A stretch of 55,166 nucleotides of DNA. Origin: Thiohalocapsa sp. GTDB lineage: Bacteria > Pseudomonadota > Gammaproteobacteria > Chromatiales > Chromatiaceae. Position 1 is the stretch's first letter; the number at the start of each line of letters is the position of its first letter. The DNA is taken from contig NZ_JAJDNQ010000157.1 of assembly GCF_022340605.1 (NCBI RefSeq), positions 1 through 55,166 on the forward strand. Direction: 5' to 3'. Below, one piece after another: positions 45,243 to 54,389 of this stretch. Position numbers and translations under genes: made by a program. The notes beneath the pieces were generated by a model that was not told the DNA's origin, made no database searches, and saw nothing but the letters and a program-made list of their open reading frames with translations.

Positions 45243-48091
45243 CAGCCGTCTCCCGTCGCCGCGGCCGGCGGCCCGGCCAGGCGTTGGAACACGGCGAGGA
45301 TGGTGCCGGCAACCACGAGCAGTACGCCGGTGTCGAACACGAGGGTGCTGCCGACGCTCACCTCGCCCACCAGTGGGAGCCGGCCCTGCCAGTGGAAGCT
45401 GGTGAGCAGTGCATGACGGAGCACCAGCGGCGCCAGGGCCGTGAGCCAGGCCAGGGCCAGGCCGATGCCGATCAGGACCACCGGGCGCGGTCCGCGCGGC
45501 GGCGTCGGCACTCCCCAGGCGAGCCAGTCGAGCACCAGCGCGGTGGCGAGCACCAGCCCGGCGACGAAGCCGCCGCCGGCCGCTTCGTGTCCGCGCAGCA
45601 GCAGGAACACCGCCACCAGCAGCGCCGCCGGCGGCAGCAGCAGTGCCAGCACCCGCAACAGCAGCCGGCCCGCGCCGTCGGGGTCCGACGGCGGCGCGTT
45701 GGCTCGGGAGATGCGCGACGGCGCCGCGCCGGTGTCGTCCAGCAGCAGGTGCACGGCGAGGCCGGCCATGGCCAGCACCGTGATCTCTCCCAGGGTGTCG
45801 AGGGCGCGGAAGTCCACCAGAATGGCGTTCACGACATTGCCCGCGTGGGCCGCCGGCTGCGCCTGGGCCAGGTACCAGGTCGCGATGCTGCCGTTGTCGG
45901 GGTGCAGCAGCAGCACCGCCGCCAGCACCGCGCTGCCGAGCCCGACGCCCACCGCAACGGCCAGCCGCAGCGCGCGCGGCGGTACGCTGCCGGCCGTCCC
46001 CGGGGCGACCGTCCGTGCAGCATCGCTTGGCAGGAGCGCCAGCACTGCCAGCAGTAGCAGGGCCGTGACCACCTCCACGGCGATTTGCGTCAGCGCCAGA
46101 TCCGGCGCCGAGAAGCGGGCGAAGGCCAGGCTCACCGTCAGTCCGATCGCACCGGCGTAGAGCACGGCGGCGAAACGGCGCTCCGGGTGTCTGACCATGG
46201 CCAGTACGGAGGCGGCGAGGATCAGCGCCGCCACCAGGGCCGGCACGTTCACGGGCAGCGGCGCGCGCGAGCCGAACAGGCCGGCGCCGGTGCCGGCCGC
46301 CCACCAGCCCAGCACGCCCGCCGCCAGCGCGGTGGCGAAGAGCCAGGCGGTGGAGCGGGGCAGGGTGGCCGGACCGAGCCGTGCCGGCAGCTCGCGGGCA
46401 GCGCTGACGAGCCATCCGGCGATGCGCAGGTACACCCGCTCAGCACGCGGCCGTGTCAAATGGCGCTCGTGCCACGTGAAGATCGGCCCGCGCAGGACGT
46501 AGATGAGCACGCCCACGCACAGCGCCCCGGCGCTCATCAGCAGCGCCGGCGACACCCCGTGCCAGACCGCCAGGTGGAATTCCGGCAGCGGACCCAGCAT
46601 GGCACGGCTGGCCATTAGCAGCAGCGGCTGGACGGTCTGATTCGGAAACAGGCCCACCAGCACGCAGAGCGCCACCAGCGCCGCTACGGGCAGGCGCATC
46701 CACCAGCTCGGCTCGTGCGGTGGGCAGCGTCCCGTCCTGGGCGGACCGTTGAAGAAGACGTCGTGCCCGAAGCGCAGCGAATACGCAGCCGAGAAGGCCC
46801 CGCCCAGCAGCGCCGCCGCCGGCAGCAGGATGTGCATCAGGGTCTTGAGCGCCGCCGGCCAGGCGGCGGCGATAGGCGGGTCGGCCGCCTCGGCGAAGAA
46901 CATCTCCTTGCTCAGGAAGCCATTCAGCAGCGGCACGCCGGCCATGGCGGCGGCGGCCACCAGCGCCAGCGTGCCGGTGATGGGCAGGCACGCCATGAGT
47001 CCGCCCAGCCGGCGGATGTCGCGGGTGCCGGTCTCGTGGTCGACGATGCCCACGGACATGAACAGCGAGGCCTTGAACACCGCGTGGTTCAGCACGTGGA
47101 AAAGTCCGGCGATGGCGGCCAGCGGCGAGCCCAGGCCGAACATGAAGACGATGAGTCCGAGATGACTGATGGTGGAGTAGGCGAGCAGCCCTTTGAGGTC
47201 GTTCTTGAACAGGGCCACGTAGGCGCCGAAGACGAAGCTCGCGAGCCCCACCAGGCTCACTAGGATGAGCCAGGCGTCGGTGGACCCCAACAGCGGCCAT
47301 AGCCGCGCCAGCAGGAAGACGCCGGCCTTCACCAGCGTCGCCGAGTGCAGGTAGGCGGACACCGGCGTCGGCGCCGCCATGGCCGCCGGCAGCCAGGCGT
47401 GGAAGGGCACCTGCGCGGACTTGGTGAAGACGGCGAGCAGGATCAGCAGCACGATCGGCGTGCGCAGCGGGTCCTGGTGCAGCGCCGCGCCCGCCGCCAG
47501 CACGTCGCTGATGCGGTAGCTGCTGGCGACGTGGCCGAGCAGCAGCGCCGCCGCCAGCAGCGCCAGGCCGCCGGCGGCGGTGACGACTAGCGCGACGCCG
47601 GCGCCGCGGCGGGCGCGGCGGTCCTCGGGCTCGAAGGCGACCAACAGGAACGACAGCAGGCTGGTGAGCTCCCAGCAGAGCACCAGCAGCAGCAGGTTGT
47701 CCGACAGCACCAGGCCCAGCATGGACGCCTCGAACGCCAGCATCAGGCCGTGGAAGCCACCGCGCGGTGTCTCTTCCGGCAGGTAGTAGCGCGCGTAGAG
47801 CCCCACCAGCAGCCCGATGCCGACGACCAACAGCGCGAAGGTGAGCGACAGCCCGTCCAGTCGCAGGGCCAGTTCCAACCCTAGCGCCGGCACCCAGGGT
47901 ATGGCAAAGGTCTGTGCGTTGCCGGCGGCGATGCCGGGTGCCGCCAGCAGCGCCACCAGCAGCGCGCTGCCGGTGGCGACGGCCGCGACGATGCCCGGCC
48001 CGCGAGGGTGCCAGCGCTCCGCCACCGGTGCCAGCACGGCACCCAGGAGCGGCAGCAACGGCAACAACAGCGGCGGCAAGGCGGTGGTCAT
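45242..48091 (-). CDS. phaA: Pha/Mrp cation/H+ antiporter fused A-B subunit
   Basis: This 949-residue protein combines an NuoL-like subunit A with a C-terminal MnhB domain, the PhaA arrangement of Sinorhizobium. The A part has the TM5 Glu (VLCWELTSLLSFLL, E141), TM7 Lys (VFTKSAQVPFHAWLP, K224), FHVLNHAVFKASLFMSVGIVDHETGTRD and LSKEMFF, then the MbhD/MbhE-like region FSAPDLALTQIAVEVVTALLLL with ALDTLGEITVLAMAG. The MnhB part (about 805-940) shows LRGHEAAGGGFVAGLVLATALVL. The complex exchanges cytosolic Na+ or K+ for external H+; K+ versus Na+ preference cannot be read from sequence. First gene of phaACDEFG. Confidence 0.95.
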   Translation of the reverse strand: MTTALPPLLLPLLPLLGAVLAPVAERWHPRGPGIVAAVATGSALLVALLAAPGIAAGNAQTFAIPWVPALGLELALRLDGLSLTFALLVVGIGLLVGLYARYYLPEETPRGGFHGLMLAFEASMLGLVLSDNLLLLVLCWELTSLLSFLLVAFEPEDRRARRGAGVALVVTAAGGLALLAAALLLGHVASSYRISDVLAAGAALHQDPLRTPIVLLILLAVFTKSAQVPFHAWLPAAMAAPTPVSAYLHSATLVKAGVFLLARLWPLLGSTDAWLILVSLVGLASFVFGAYVALFKNDLKGLLAYSTISHLGLIVFMFGLGSPLAAIAGLFHVLNHAVFKASLFMSVGIVDHETGTRDIRRLGGLMACLPITGTLALVAAAAMAGVPLLNGFLSKEMFFAEAADPPIAAAWPAALKTLMHILLPAAALLGGAFSAAYSLRFGHDVFFNGPPRTGRCPPHEPSWWMRLPVAALVALCVLVGLFPNQTVQPLLLMASRAMLGPLPEFHLAVWHGVSPALLMSAGALCVGVLIYVLRGPIFTWHERHLTRPRAERVYLRIAGWLVSAARELPARLGPATLPRSTAWLFATALAAGVLGWWAAGTGAGLFGSRAPLPVNVPALVAALILAASVLAMVRHPERRFAAVLYAGAIGLTVSLAFARFSAPDLALTQIAVEVVTALLLLAVLALLPSDAARTVAPGTAGSVPPRALRLAVAVGVGLGSAVLAAVLLLHPDNGSIATWYLAQAQPAAHAGNVVNAILVDFRALDTLGEITVLAMAGLAVHLLLDDTGAAPSRISRANAPPSDPDGAGRLLLRVLALLLPPAALLVAVFLLLRGHEAAGGGFVAGLVLATALVLDWLAWGVPTPPRGPRPVVLIGIGLALAWLTALAPLVLRHALLTSFHWQGRLPLVGEVSVGSTLVFDTGVLLVVAGTILAVFQRLAGPPAAATGDG

Positions 48092-48115
48092 CCAGTCCCC
48101 CGGTGCGCCGGGCGA

Positions 48116-48289
48116 TCAGGTGGTGGACGCAGCGTCGTCGGGTGCGTCCGGGAGGGCATCGAAATCGGGACCGGAATAGGCGGCGATCCCGATCCCGACT
48201 GCGTTGGATTCGGAGGCGTCCGTCCTCGGCGCATCAGTGCTGGGGCGCCTTGACTTACCGATGATGGATTGGCTCTGGGGCGCCGTCAT
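48116..48289 (-). CDS. possible 57-residue ORF between DUF1523 and phaA
   Basis: The ATG (48289) overlaps the DUF1523 stop by 4 nt (ATGA) and the stop lies 24 nt before the phaA start. The peptide is hydrophilic (MTAPQSQSIIGKSRRPST...) with no TM or recognised motif. The coupled arrangement is suggestive, but composition alone does not prove a gene. Confidence 0.3.
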   Translation of the reverse strand: MTAPQSQSIIGKSRRPSTDAPRTDASESNAVGIGIAAYSGPDFDALPDAPDDAASTT

Positions 48290-48705
48290 TTCCTGGCGGC
48301 CTGGGCCGTCGATTCGCCCGAGGGCGCCGTGAGGCAGTGTTTCGGCGCGTGGATGCTGACGGCGTTCGGGAACATGTTCAGCCAGGGGATGCGGAAACCG
48401 TAGCCGTGGATGGCCACCTCTGTCTTCGGGCACTCTCTGGTGATGCGGTTGGCAATGGACTGCACCCGGGCCGAGTCGAACTTGAGATACGGTGGCATGA
48501 AGCCCGTGTCCTCATTCCTGAAGATCAGTGTGTCAGCGCTGCCGGCATGGACCGTTTCGATGCGATATTGCACGTTGCGGCCGTCGCCGGTGACGCCGGT
48601 GATTTGCACATTCCACGTATCCGGGCCCCAGCGCAGCCAGACGAAGCCGACGACGATGACGGCGACAATGGCGATGCCGATAGTGAATTTGTTCTTGGTC
48701 TTCAT
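48286..48705 (-). CDS. DUF1523 family membrane-anchored protein
   Basis: This 139-residue protein has a Lys-rich N-terminus and TM helix (FTIGIAIVAVIVVGFVWLRW), then TWNVQITGVTGDGRNVQYRIETV, the family hallmark IFRNEDTGFMPPYLKFDSARVQSIANRI, and YGFRIPWLNMFPNAVSIHAP. DUF1523 function is unknown. AGGAG is about 9 nt before the ATG. It is the first gene upstream of the antiporter operon on the same strand, about 195 nt before phaA, and may be co-transcribed with it. Confidence 0.8.
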   Translation of the reverse strand: MKTKNKFTIGIAIVAVIVVGFVWLRWGPDTWNVQITGVTGDGRNVQYRIETVHAGSADTLIFRNEDTGFMPPYLKFDSARVQSIANRITRECPKTEVAIHGYGFRIPWLNMFPNAVSIHAPKHCLTAPSGESTAQAARK

Positions 48706-49248
48706 GGCGTTCTGCTCCTTCGGATAGTCAAATAAAGAGTGCGAGCTCGATGCGGCCAGCCGAAATGCCGCTGCGGGTTTGCGCTGCTGCGTGGACGTCC
48801 CCCGGTTGCCCGGACTGGCTGCCCCGGCTGAATGCCCGGACACGGTACGCGGATGGCAACGCCTTGAAAGCTCGTTGGAGAATGATTAAGCAATTGCCAG
48901 GCCAGCAGCCCAGCGGAGGACGCTGAAGGCTTGCCGCTGCGCCCCCGGCGGGGTATCGCGGTGTGGACGCTGCGTGCTGGAACGCGTGCGCCCTGCCCGG
49001 GTCGTCACGGGCAGGGGTGGGGGATCTGCCCCGCGCCACGGTCCAAAACGCCCGCGACCAACATTGCGCAGGGTGTCATTTGGTTCAGGTCTTGCCGGGG
49101 TGGACCAGGTGGGAATGGTCGGCAGACGCCGCAGCGGTCCGGTCCGCGACGGTATCGGTACGCGCTCCGGCGGGAACCTGGTATGGCTGATGCAAGATCC
49201 CCAGCACCAACCATCACCAAATGACCGGCATTCCGGTCGGGAGGCCAT
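48706..49248. other. divergent intergenic region DUF1523/CsbD
   Basis: No credible gene was found in these 543 nt, which separate divergently transcribed genes and should hold both promoters. GGGAGG at about 49239-49244 is the ribosome binding site of the CsbD gene. Confidence 0.4.
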
Positions 49249-49446
49249 ATGAACTGGGAACAGATTCGCGGTAACTGGGAGCAAATGAAGGGCGAGCTCA
49301 AGATCCAATGGAGCAAGCTCACCGACGACGACGTGGCGCGTATCGACGGTGAGCGCGACAAGCTCGTCGGTCGCCTGCAAGAGCTCTACGGCATCTCCAA
49401 GGAGGAGGCAGAGAAGCAAGTGGATAAGCAGGACTGGACCGGCTGA
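49249..49446 (+). CDS. CsbD family stress-response protein
   Basis: This 65-residue protein, MNWEQIRGNWEQMKGELKIQ followed by WSKLTDDDVARIDGERDKLVGRLQELYGISKEEAEKQVD, is the CsbD-like pattern (E. coli YjbJ). These are small, highly hydrophilic, abundant proteins induced by osmotic or general stress; the mechanism is unknown. A strong GGGAGG ribosome binding site sits 5 nt before the ATG. Confidence 0.93.
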   Translation: MNWEQIRGNWEQMKGELKIQWSKLTDDDVARIDGERDKLVGRLQELYGISKEEAEKQVDKQDWTG

Positions 49447-49915
49447 CCGGGTGGCAGCCGGATAGCGTTTGGGCGTCCGCGCGGCGCGATGCTGAAATTC
49501 CCATCGGCGATTTGCCCACAAGCATTGTGCCGAATGAGGTTTTGTATTGCGTCGCGTGGACGCCCTCGCGTCCGGTCGTGTAGTGAAAAACGCGCTAATT
49601 GATTGCTTGCAAAGCGAAGCGATCGCTCCGGGGACTCGCTTGGCCACGCTCCGTGGCGGCCGAGCCGGTGTCTGGCGCACCCACGCGCGGTCATCGGTCG
49701 CCGCGCAGCGCTTGACCCCCGTCAAATCCTCTCCTACGGTGAGTGCGAGCGCCGGACATCGTCCAACACGCGGGGCCGGGCCGGTGACGCGCGCGACAAC
49801 CATCGACGGGCTTGTCCTGGCACGGCAGCATGATGTATCTCCGCCGTCTTCCGGGCAATCCTCCCCAACATTTCCCCGCACTCTCGTCCAACCGGGCAGC
49901 GCACCGGAGCACTGC
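49447..49915. other. intergenic region before the hybrid kinase
   Basis: These 469 nt are locally AT-richer than their surroundings (about 49530-49620). The kinase frame stays open through 49547-49915, but that part reads as Arg/Ser/Pro-rich sequence without a domain, so I treat it as non-coding leader. No clear sigma70 promoter was found. Confidence 0.4.
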
Positions 49916-52294
49916 ATGATCGACACGGCCGGCTCGCCCGCCAGTGGGGCGTCGCAGGCACCTCCCATCGCGGTCGGCAGCGTCAGCTTCCCCGGCAACG
50001 ATGCGGCGTGCACCTTCGGCTTCGAATGGGATTTCCGCACCGATACCATTCGCCGCGACCCGGTGGGCGCGGCGATGCTGGAACTCGGCGAGGCGGGCTG
50101 CCTCGACACGGGCGCCGCCTTCCTGCGCCGGGTGCGCCGGGCGGACCGGGCGCGGTTGCGCGCCGCCATCGGCAGTGCCAGCCCACTCACGCCCACTTAC
50201 CGTGCGCGCTACCGCGTCGTCACCACGACCGGCGCCGAGCGGGTGCTCGTGGACCACGGCCGTGCCAGCTTCGATGAGCAGGGCCAGATCTCGTCCGTCA
50301 CCGTCATCAGCGCCGACGTCACCGCGGACTTCCGTAACCGCGTCGACGACAACCGCCGCCTGGACCTGTTGGTAGACGTCATGGACCGGCTCCCGGCCAT
50401 GGTCATGGTCTACGACGATGCCTTTGTGGACCTGCGGGTGAACCGCAGCATGAGCCGCATCCTCGGCTGGAGCCGCTTCGACCTAGAGGAGCAAGATCCG
50501 CTTACGCTCTGGTGGCCGCAGCCCGGCCGCCGTGCCTTGGCGCGCGACGTGCTGGCCGGCGAAGCCGCCGGCTGGATCGACCTGCCGATGATGAGCCACG
50601 ACGGCGAGCTGGTGGACGTGGCCTGGGCCAGCGCCCCGCTGCCGGGCATGCTGCGGGTGGCGGTGGGCATTGACGTGCGTGAGCAGCGCCGCACTGAGCG
50701 CCGCCTCGCCGACCTCGATCGACGCTTCCGCACCATGGCGGAGACGGTGCCGGATATTCTGTACACCGCGGACGGTGCCGGCCGCGTGAGCTACCTGAAC
50801 GAGCTCTTCTACCGTATCACCGGCATGACGGCCGGCAGCGGGCTGGGCTATGGCTGGATGCAGGCACTGCACCCCCGGGACCGCCGCGCCGCTCGCCATG
50901 CCTGGCGCAAGGCCGCCGCGCGGGGCACGCACATGCGCATCCGCTGCCGCCTGCGCTGCGCCGATGGCGCCTACCGCTGGTGGGAGACACGCGCGCGGCC
51001 CATCGCGGACCCGGCTGCCCCGGGCGCCGCGGCGCTGTGGTTCGGTGCGGCATCCGACGTGGATGAGCTGGTGCGCACGCAGCAGGCGCTGGAGCAGGCC
51101 GACCGCCAGAAGGACGAGTTCCTCGCCATCCTCGGCCACGAGTTGCGCAACCCGATGGCGCCGGTGCGCAACGCGGTTGACCTGATGCGCTCCATGCAAC
51201 TGTCCGATCCCAAGCTGACCTGGGCGGTGGGCGTGGTGGATCGTCAGACACGGCAGATGGCCCGGCTGCTCGACGACATGCTCGACGTCTCGCGGATCAT
51301 CCGCGGCCAATTGCGCCTGAGCCCGCGCGCGGTGGCGGTCACCGAGGTCATCGATCAGGCCGTGGACGCGAGCCGCCAGCAACTGGAAGCCCGCGGCCAT
51401 CACTTCCGGCTGGAACTGCCGGATGAGCCGCTGCACCTGCGCGCGGACCCGGCGCGGCTCGCACAAGTGCTCACCAACCTGCTCAACAACGCCGCCAAGT
51501 ACACCCCCGAAGGCGGGCACGTGACGCTGCGCGTCGAGGCGCACCCCGACACCCTGGAGCTGCAGGTCGCCGACGACGGCGACGGCATCGATGCCGACCT
51601 GCGCCGCCAGCTCTTCCGCACCTTCACCCAGGGGCGTCGTCGCGTGGAACGCACGGGGGGCGGCAGCAAGTCCGGGCTTGGTCTCGGGCTCGCCATCGCC
51701 GCCAAGATCACCGAGCTGCACGGCGGGCGCATCGCGGTGGCGAGCCCTGGCCCCGGCCAGGGCGCCACCTTCAGCGTCCACCTGCCGCGCGTGGTGGCGC
51801 CGAAGTCGGAGCCGAAGCCCGTGCCGAAGTCGGTGCCGAACCCGGCGTTGGCGCGCTCCTGTCAGGACAGGGCGCCAGCGGGCCTGCCCATCCTCGTGGT
51901 AGATGACAACGACGACGCGGCGGAGAGCCTCGCCATGCTGCTCCGCGCGTTGGGTCACCAGGTCAGGATCTGCAACGCGGGCGCGGAGGCACTGGCGGCC
52001 GTCGTCCGGGAACGCCCGCGCGTGGTGTTGCTGGACCTGGGCATGGCGGACATGGACGGCTTCGAGACCGCGCGGCGGCTGCGCGCGCTCGAGCGCGAGC
52101 AACGGCCGGCGGCTGGCGCCGAGACCGCGCTGTCCCCCATGCTGCTGGTGGCCGTCTCTGGTTATGGTGACGCCCGCACGCGCGAGCGCGGACGGCAGGC
52201 CGGCATCGACCGACACCTGACCAAACCGGTGAGCAGCAAGACGCTGATGGCACTCCTTGGCGAGGCGGCGAAGCAACCGACGGGGAAAACCTAG
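49916..52294 (+). CDS. hybrid sensor histidine kinase with PAS domains and receiver
   Basis: This 792-residue soluble sensor has no TM segments. Domain order: an N-terminal PAS-like region, a second PAS (about 145-255, VYDDAFVDLRVNRSMSRILG), a third PAS with PAC (about 265-390, PDILYTADGAGRVSYLNELF; RCRLRCADGAYRWWETRARPI), HisKA with phospho-His H408 (AILGHELRNPMAPVRNAV), HATPase_c with N-box NLLNNAAKYT, G1 DDGDGID and G2 GLGLGLAIA, a Lys/Pro hinge, and a receiver (LVVDDNDDAAESL, phospho-Asp D707 in LLDLGMAD, Lys in HLTKPV). ATG 49916 has GGAG 7 nt upstream. The signal is unknown; PAS domains could bind heme, flavin or small ligands. A kinase-like gene follows 259 nt downstream. Confidence 0.93.
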   Translation: MIDTAGSPASGASQAPPIAVGSVSFPGNDAACTFGFEWDFRTDTIRRDPVGAAMLELGEAGCLDTGAAFLRRVRRADRARLRAAIGSASPLTPTYRARYRVVTTTGAERVLVDHGRASFDEQGQISSVTVISADVTADFRNRVDDNRRLDLLVDVMDRLPAMVMVYDDAFVDLRVNRSMSRILGWSRFDLEEQDPLTLWWPQPGRRALARDVLAGEAAGWIDLPMMSHDGELVDVAWASAPLPGMLRVAVGIDVREQRRTERRLADLDRRFRTMAETVPDILYTADGAGRVSYLNELFYRITGMTAGSGLGYGWMQALHPRDRRAARHAWRKAAARGTHMRIRCRLRCADGAYRWWETRARPIADPAAPGAAALWFGAASDVDELVRTQQALEQADRQKDEFLAILGHELRNPMAPVRNAVDLMRSMQLSDPKLTWAVGVVDRQTRQMARLLDDMLDVSRIIRGQLRLSPRAVAVTEVIDQAVDASRQQLEARGHHFRLELPDEPLHLRADPARLAQVLTNLLNNAAKYTPEGGHVTLRVEAHPDTLELQVADDGDGIDADLRRQLFRTFTQGRRRVERTGGGSKSGLGLGLAIAAKITELHGGRIAVASPGPGQGATFSVHLPRVVAPKSEPKPVPKSVPNPALARSCQDRAPAGLPILVVDDNDDAAESLAMLLRALGHQVRICNAGAEALAAVVRERPRVVLLDLGMADMDGFETARRLRALEREQRPAAGAETALSPMLLVAVSGYGDARTRERGRQAGIDRHLTKPVSSKTLMALLGEAAKQPTGKT

Positions 52295-52553
52295 CGAAAT
52301 GCTCCGACATGGGGCCTTTCCCGCGGAGCAGGATACCCCTACATTGCCAGCAGCCGATTGCTCAGACCAAGGAGACTGCAAACGCAATAAGCAGGTGATT
52401 GCCCGGCGTTCATGCGGCCCCACTCGGGTGCCGGCCCGGGACTGAAACGGAGACACCCGATGACAGGGGCTGCCCAGCAGATGCATCGCTCCATGGGAAC
52501 ATGGATTGCATCTCCGAGACGCACAACGGCAAAGAGCATCGACAAGAAGCGAG

Positions 52554-53285
52554 ATGGTTACCGACAGGAAGCGCCACCGCGAGATCGATCGCGCCGCGGG
52601 CGAAGAAGCGCGCCCGGCCGGATCGGACCTCGATCCGGCATTGGAGCGCCTCATCGACCTGGAGCGGCGGTCACTGCTGGCGGAACAGGCGCGCCAGCAG
52701 GCGCATCGGCTGCGTACGCCGCTGAGCGTCATCGACCTCGTTGCGGAGACGCTGCTGCTGGACGGTGAGGACGACGCCGCCCGCGCCGAGCGCCTCGAGC
52801 GTATCCAGAGCGCCGCCGGCACGCTCGCCGCCGAGCTCGCCGACGCGGTCAGGTCCACCCGCTTCGGCGAAGGCCCGCGCCGGCGCCTCGACCCCGTCGC
52901 GCTCGCCGCCCACGTGGTGCGCGTCTTCGGCGGTCAGGTGACCATGACGCCGGCGCCCGCCGAAAAGGGAGCGTCGCTCGCCCTGGTGGAGCCGGCCAGC
53001 ATGGAGGCGGCACTCGTACACGCGCTGCGGCTGGTGGGCGTCGGCACCGACTGCAATGGGGTTTGCGCCCAGCGACCCACGCTGCACGCCGAGCGGCGCA
53101 ACGGCGAGCTCTTGCTGGCTATCGCCGTCGTCGGCGCCGAGCCGGCGGACACGCCGCGGGAGCGGGCCGACCTGCGCCTGATGGCCAAGGCCGCGGAGCG
53201 CGTTGCGCAGGATCACGGGGGCAGCCTGACGCTGGGCGCGGGCAGTGCCCTCTTTCGGCTCCCGCTGAGGGGTGGCGACGACTAG
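52554..53285 (+). CDS. degenerate histidine-kinase-like protein (HisKA with defective ATPase domain)
   Basis: This is a 243-residue protein. A charged N-terminal coiled-coil-like part (LDPALERLIDLERRSLLAEQ) leads into a dimerisation/phosphoacceptor helix QQAHRLRTPLSVIDLVAETLL with H51 at the phospho-His position, then the second DHp helix. The following 140 residues or so have the size and ending of HATPase_c (RLMAKAAERVAQDHGGSLTL, SALFRLPL), but the N-box Asn is missing (the matching helix is MEAALVHALRLVG) and the DxGxG box is absent (VVGAEPAD). It therefore should not bind ATP normally. Possible roles are phosphotransfer from the neighbouring hybrid kinase, or a dominant dimerisation partner. 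ATG 52554 was chosen; the ribosome binding site is weak. Confidence 0.75.
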   Translation: MVTDRKRHREIDRAAGEEARPAGSDLDPALERLIDLERRSLLAEQARQQAHRLRTPLSVIDLVAETLLLDGEDDAARAERLERIQSAAGTLAAELADAVRSTRFGEGPRRRLDPVALAAHVVRVFGGQVTMTPAPAEKGASLALVEPASMEAALVHALRLVGVGTDCNGVCAQRPTLHAERRNGELLLAIAVVGAEPADTPRERADLRLMAKAAERVAQDHGGSLTLGAGSALFRLPLRGGDD

Positions 53286-53304
53286 TGCCAAGGTGAGCAA
53301 GGTT

Positions 53305-53383
53305 CGAGACCGTCTCAGGTCGTGGTCGTGGTCGTGATCGGATACTCGACAACGACAACGAAAGCAAAATTGGGAGAAACGCT
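53305..53383. repeat. family B hexanucleotide hairpin element, copy 3
   Basis: The head CGAGACCGTCTCAGGTCGT (53305-53323) matches copy 1, and the tail 53353-53383 matches copy 2. The GTCGTG arm (53319-53336) pairs with CGACAACGACAACGA. It starts 20 nt after the kinase-like stop codon. The rest of the 325-nt gap 53286-53610 shows no gene. Confidence 0.85.
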
Positions 53384-53610
53384 GCTCGCCGTGTGCGTGG
53401 TGCGAGCGTTTGGTTGCAATACACCGCCAGCCGTGTGCTTGGTGGGGCAAATGCCCCTGCGCCAAGCGGGTTGTTGCGGTCGCGTGCTGACCCGCGGGCG
53501 CTCGTTAGCCACCGCTGGCGAGACGCGCTCGCCCGCATCGTCGCGGGCGTGCTGGCTCGGGCAGGCCCGCTCTACACGTCAAGGCACCAGCAGTGCGCCG
53601 GCAACGCGCT

Positions 53611-54147
53611 TCAGCCCGCCTGTGCCAACGCGCTTTCGCTCGGCTGCGCGTCCCGACAGAGTCGCTGGCGGCGCCAATCGGCCACCAGATCCAGTATCAG
53701 CAAGAGCAGATTCGGGTCGTGGCTGCCGAGGAAATCGTTCATCGCCTGTTCGCCCTGTTGCAGGATCTGCCGCGCGCTCGGGTCGCACCGAAGCTGGGGC
53801 AGGGCCTCGATGAGCCCCGCCGTCTCATTGCCGGGTAAGCCGTAACGCTCGAAGAGTCGGCTGAGCACCTGGGTGGCGCTCGTGACCGGGAGTCCTTGCA
53901 GGCGCCAGAAGGCATCCGCCGCGCCGATCAGAAACAGTTGCAGGCAGAGCCGCGAGCCGCTCGCCGCGGGCAGTTCCGGCAAGGCGGCGATGGAGCCTGC
54001 GACGAACGCAACCAGCGCCGAGCCGTTGGCACGCTCGGCCACGGCTGCCTCCGGCGCGCGAGGCGGGGGCTGGGCGATATGTCGTCGCAGATCGGGGTCG
54101 GCCGCGATGGTACGGCCATCGGGGGTCTGCTGGGAGAAGTTGCGCAT
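53611..54147 (-). CDS. uncharacterised soluble protein, 178 residues
   Basis: I do not recognise this family. The N-terminus (MRNFSQQTPDGRTIAADPDL) is polar and the middle is hydrophobic/helical (ALVAFVAGSIAALPELPAAS; LCLQLFLIGAADAFWRLQ), followed by VLSRLFERYGLPGNETAGLIEALPQL and AMNDFLGSHDPNLLLLILDLVADWRRQRL. It looks all-helical, without a clear signal peptide. Codon use looks like that of its neighbours. It converges with the kinase-like gene and is divergent from polX. Confidence 0.6.
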   Translation of the reverse strand: MRNFSQQTPDGRTIAADPDLRRHIAQPPPRAPEAAVAERANGSALVAFVAGSIAALPELPAASGSRLCLQLFLIGAADAFWRLQGLPVTSATQVLSRLFERYGLPGNETAGLIEALPQLRCDPSARQILQQGEQAMNDFLGSHDPNLLLLILDLVADWRRQRLCRDAQPSESALAQAG

Positions 54148-54389
54148 GCCGTCTTCCGTCCGAGGGGTTCGTGGTCGGGTAGGGCGGTCCCATGCGTTTG
54201 GCGCGGACTGCCCCTGCTCGGTGTTGGCTTAGCAAGGGCGATGCCGCTTTTCCCTGCGCGTCGTGGGCTAACTCGGCGTTTGGTCGACTCGACCAATGAT
54301 CGACATTCGGGCCGCCACGTCGGCCGGCACCTGGCATGCTGCCTGCTGTCACGAACCCAGGGTCACGCCATCCGGCCGCGCCGCAAGCC

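Noticed and set aside
49170..49205. Possible ECF-type promoter (GGAACC) before CsbD
   Set aside because: The -10 side (GATCC) does not fit a known consensus; matching one hexamer is not evidence.
48886..50196. 436-residue minus-strand frame over the CsbD/kinase intergenic region
   Set aside because: Arg/Ser/Pro-rich with no motif, and it runs antisense through CsbD and the kinase start.
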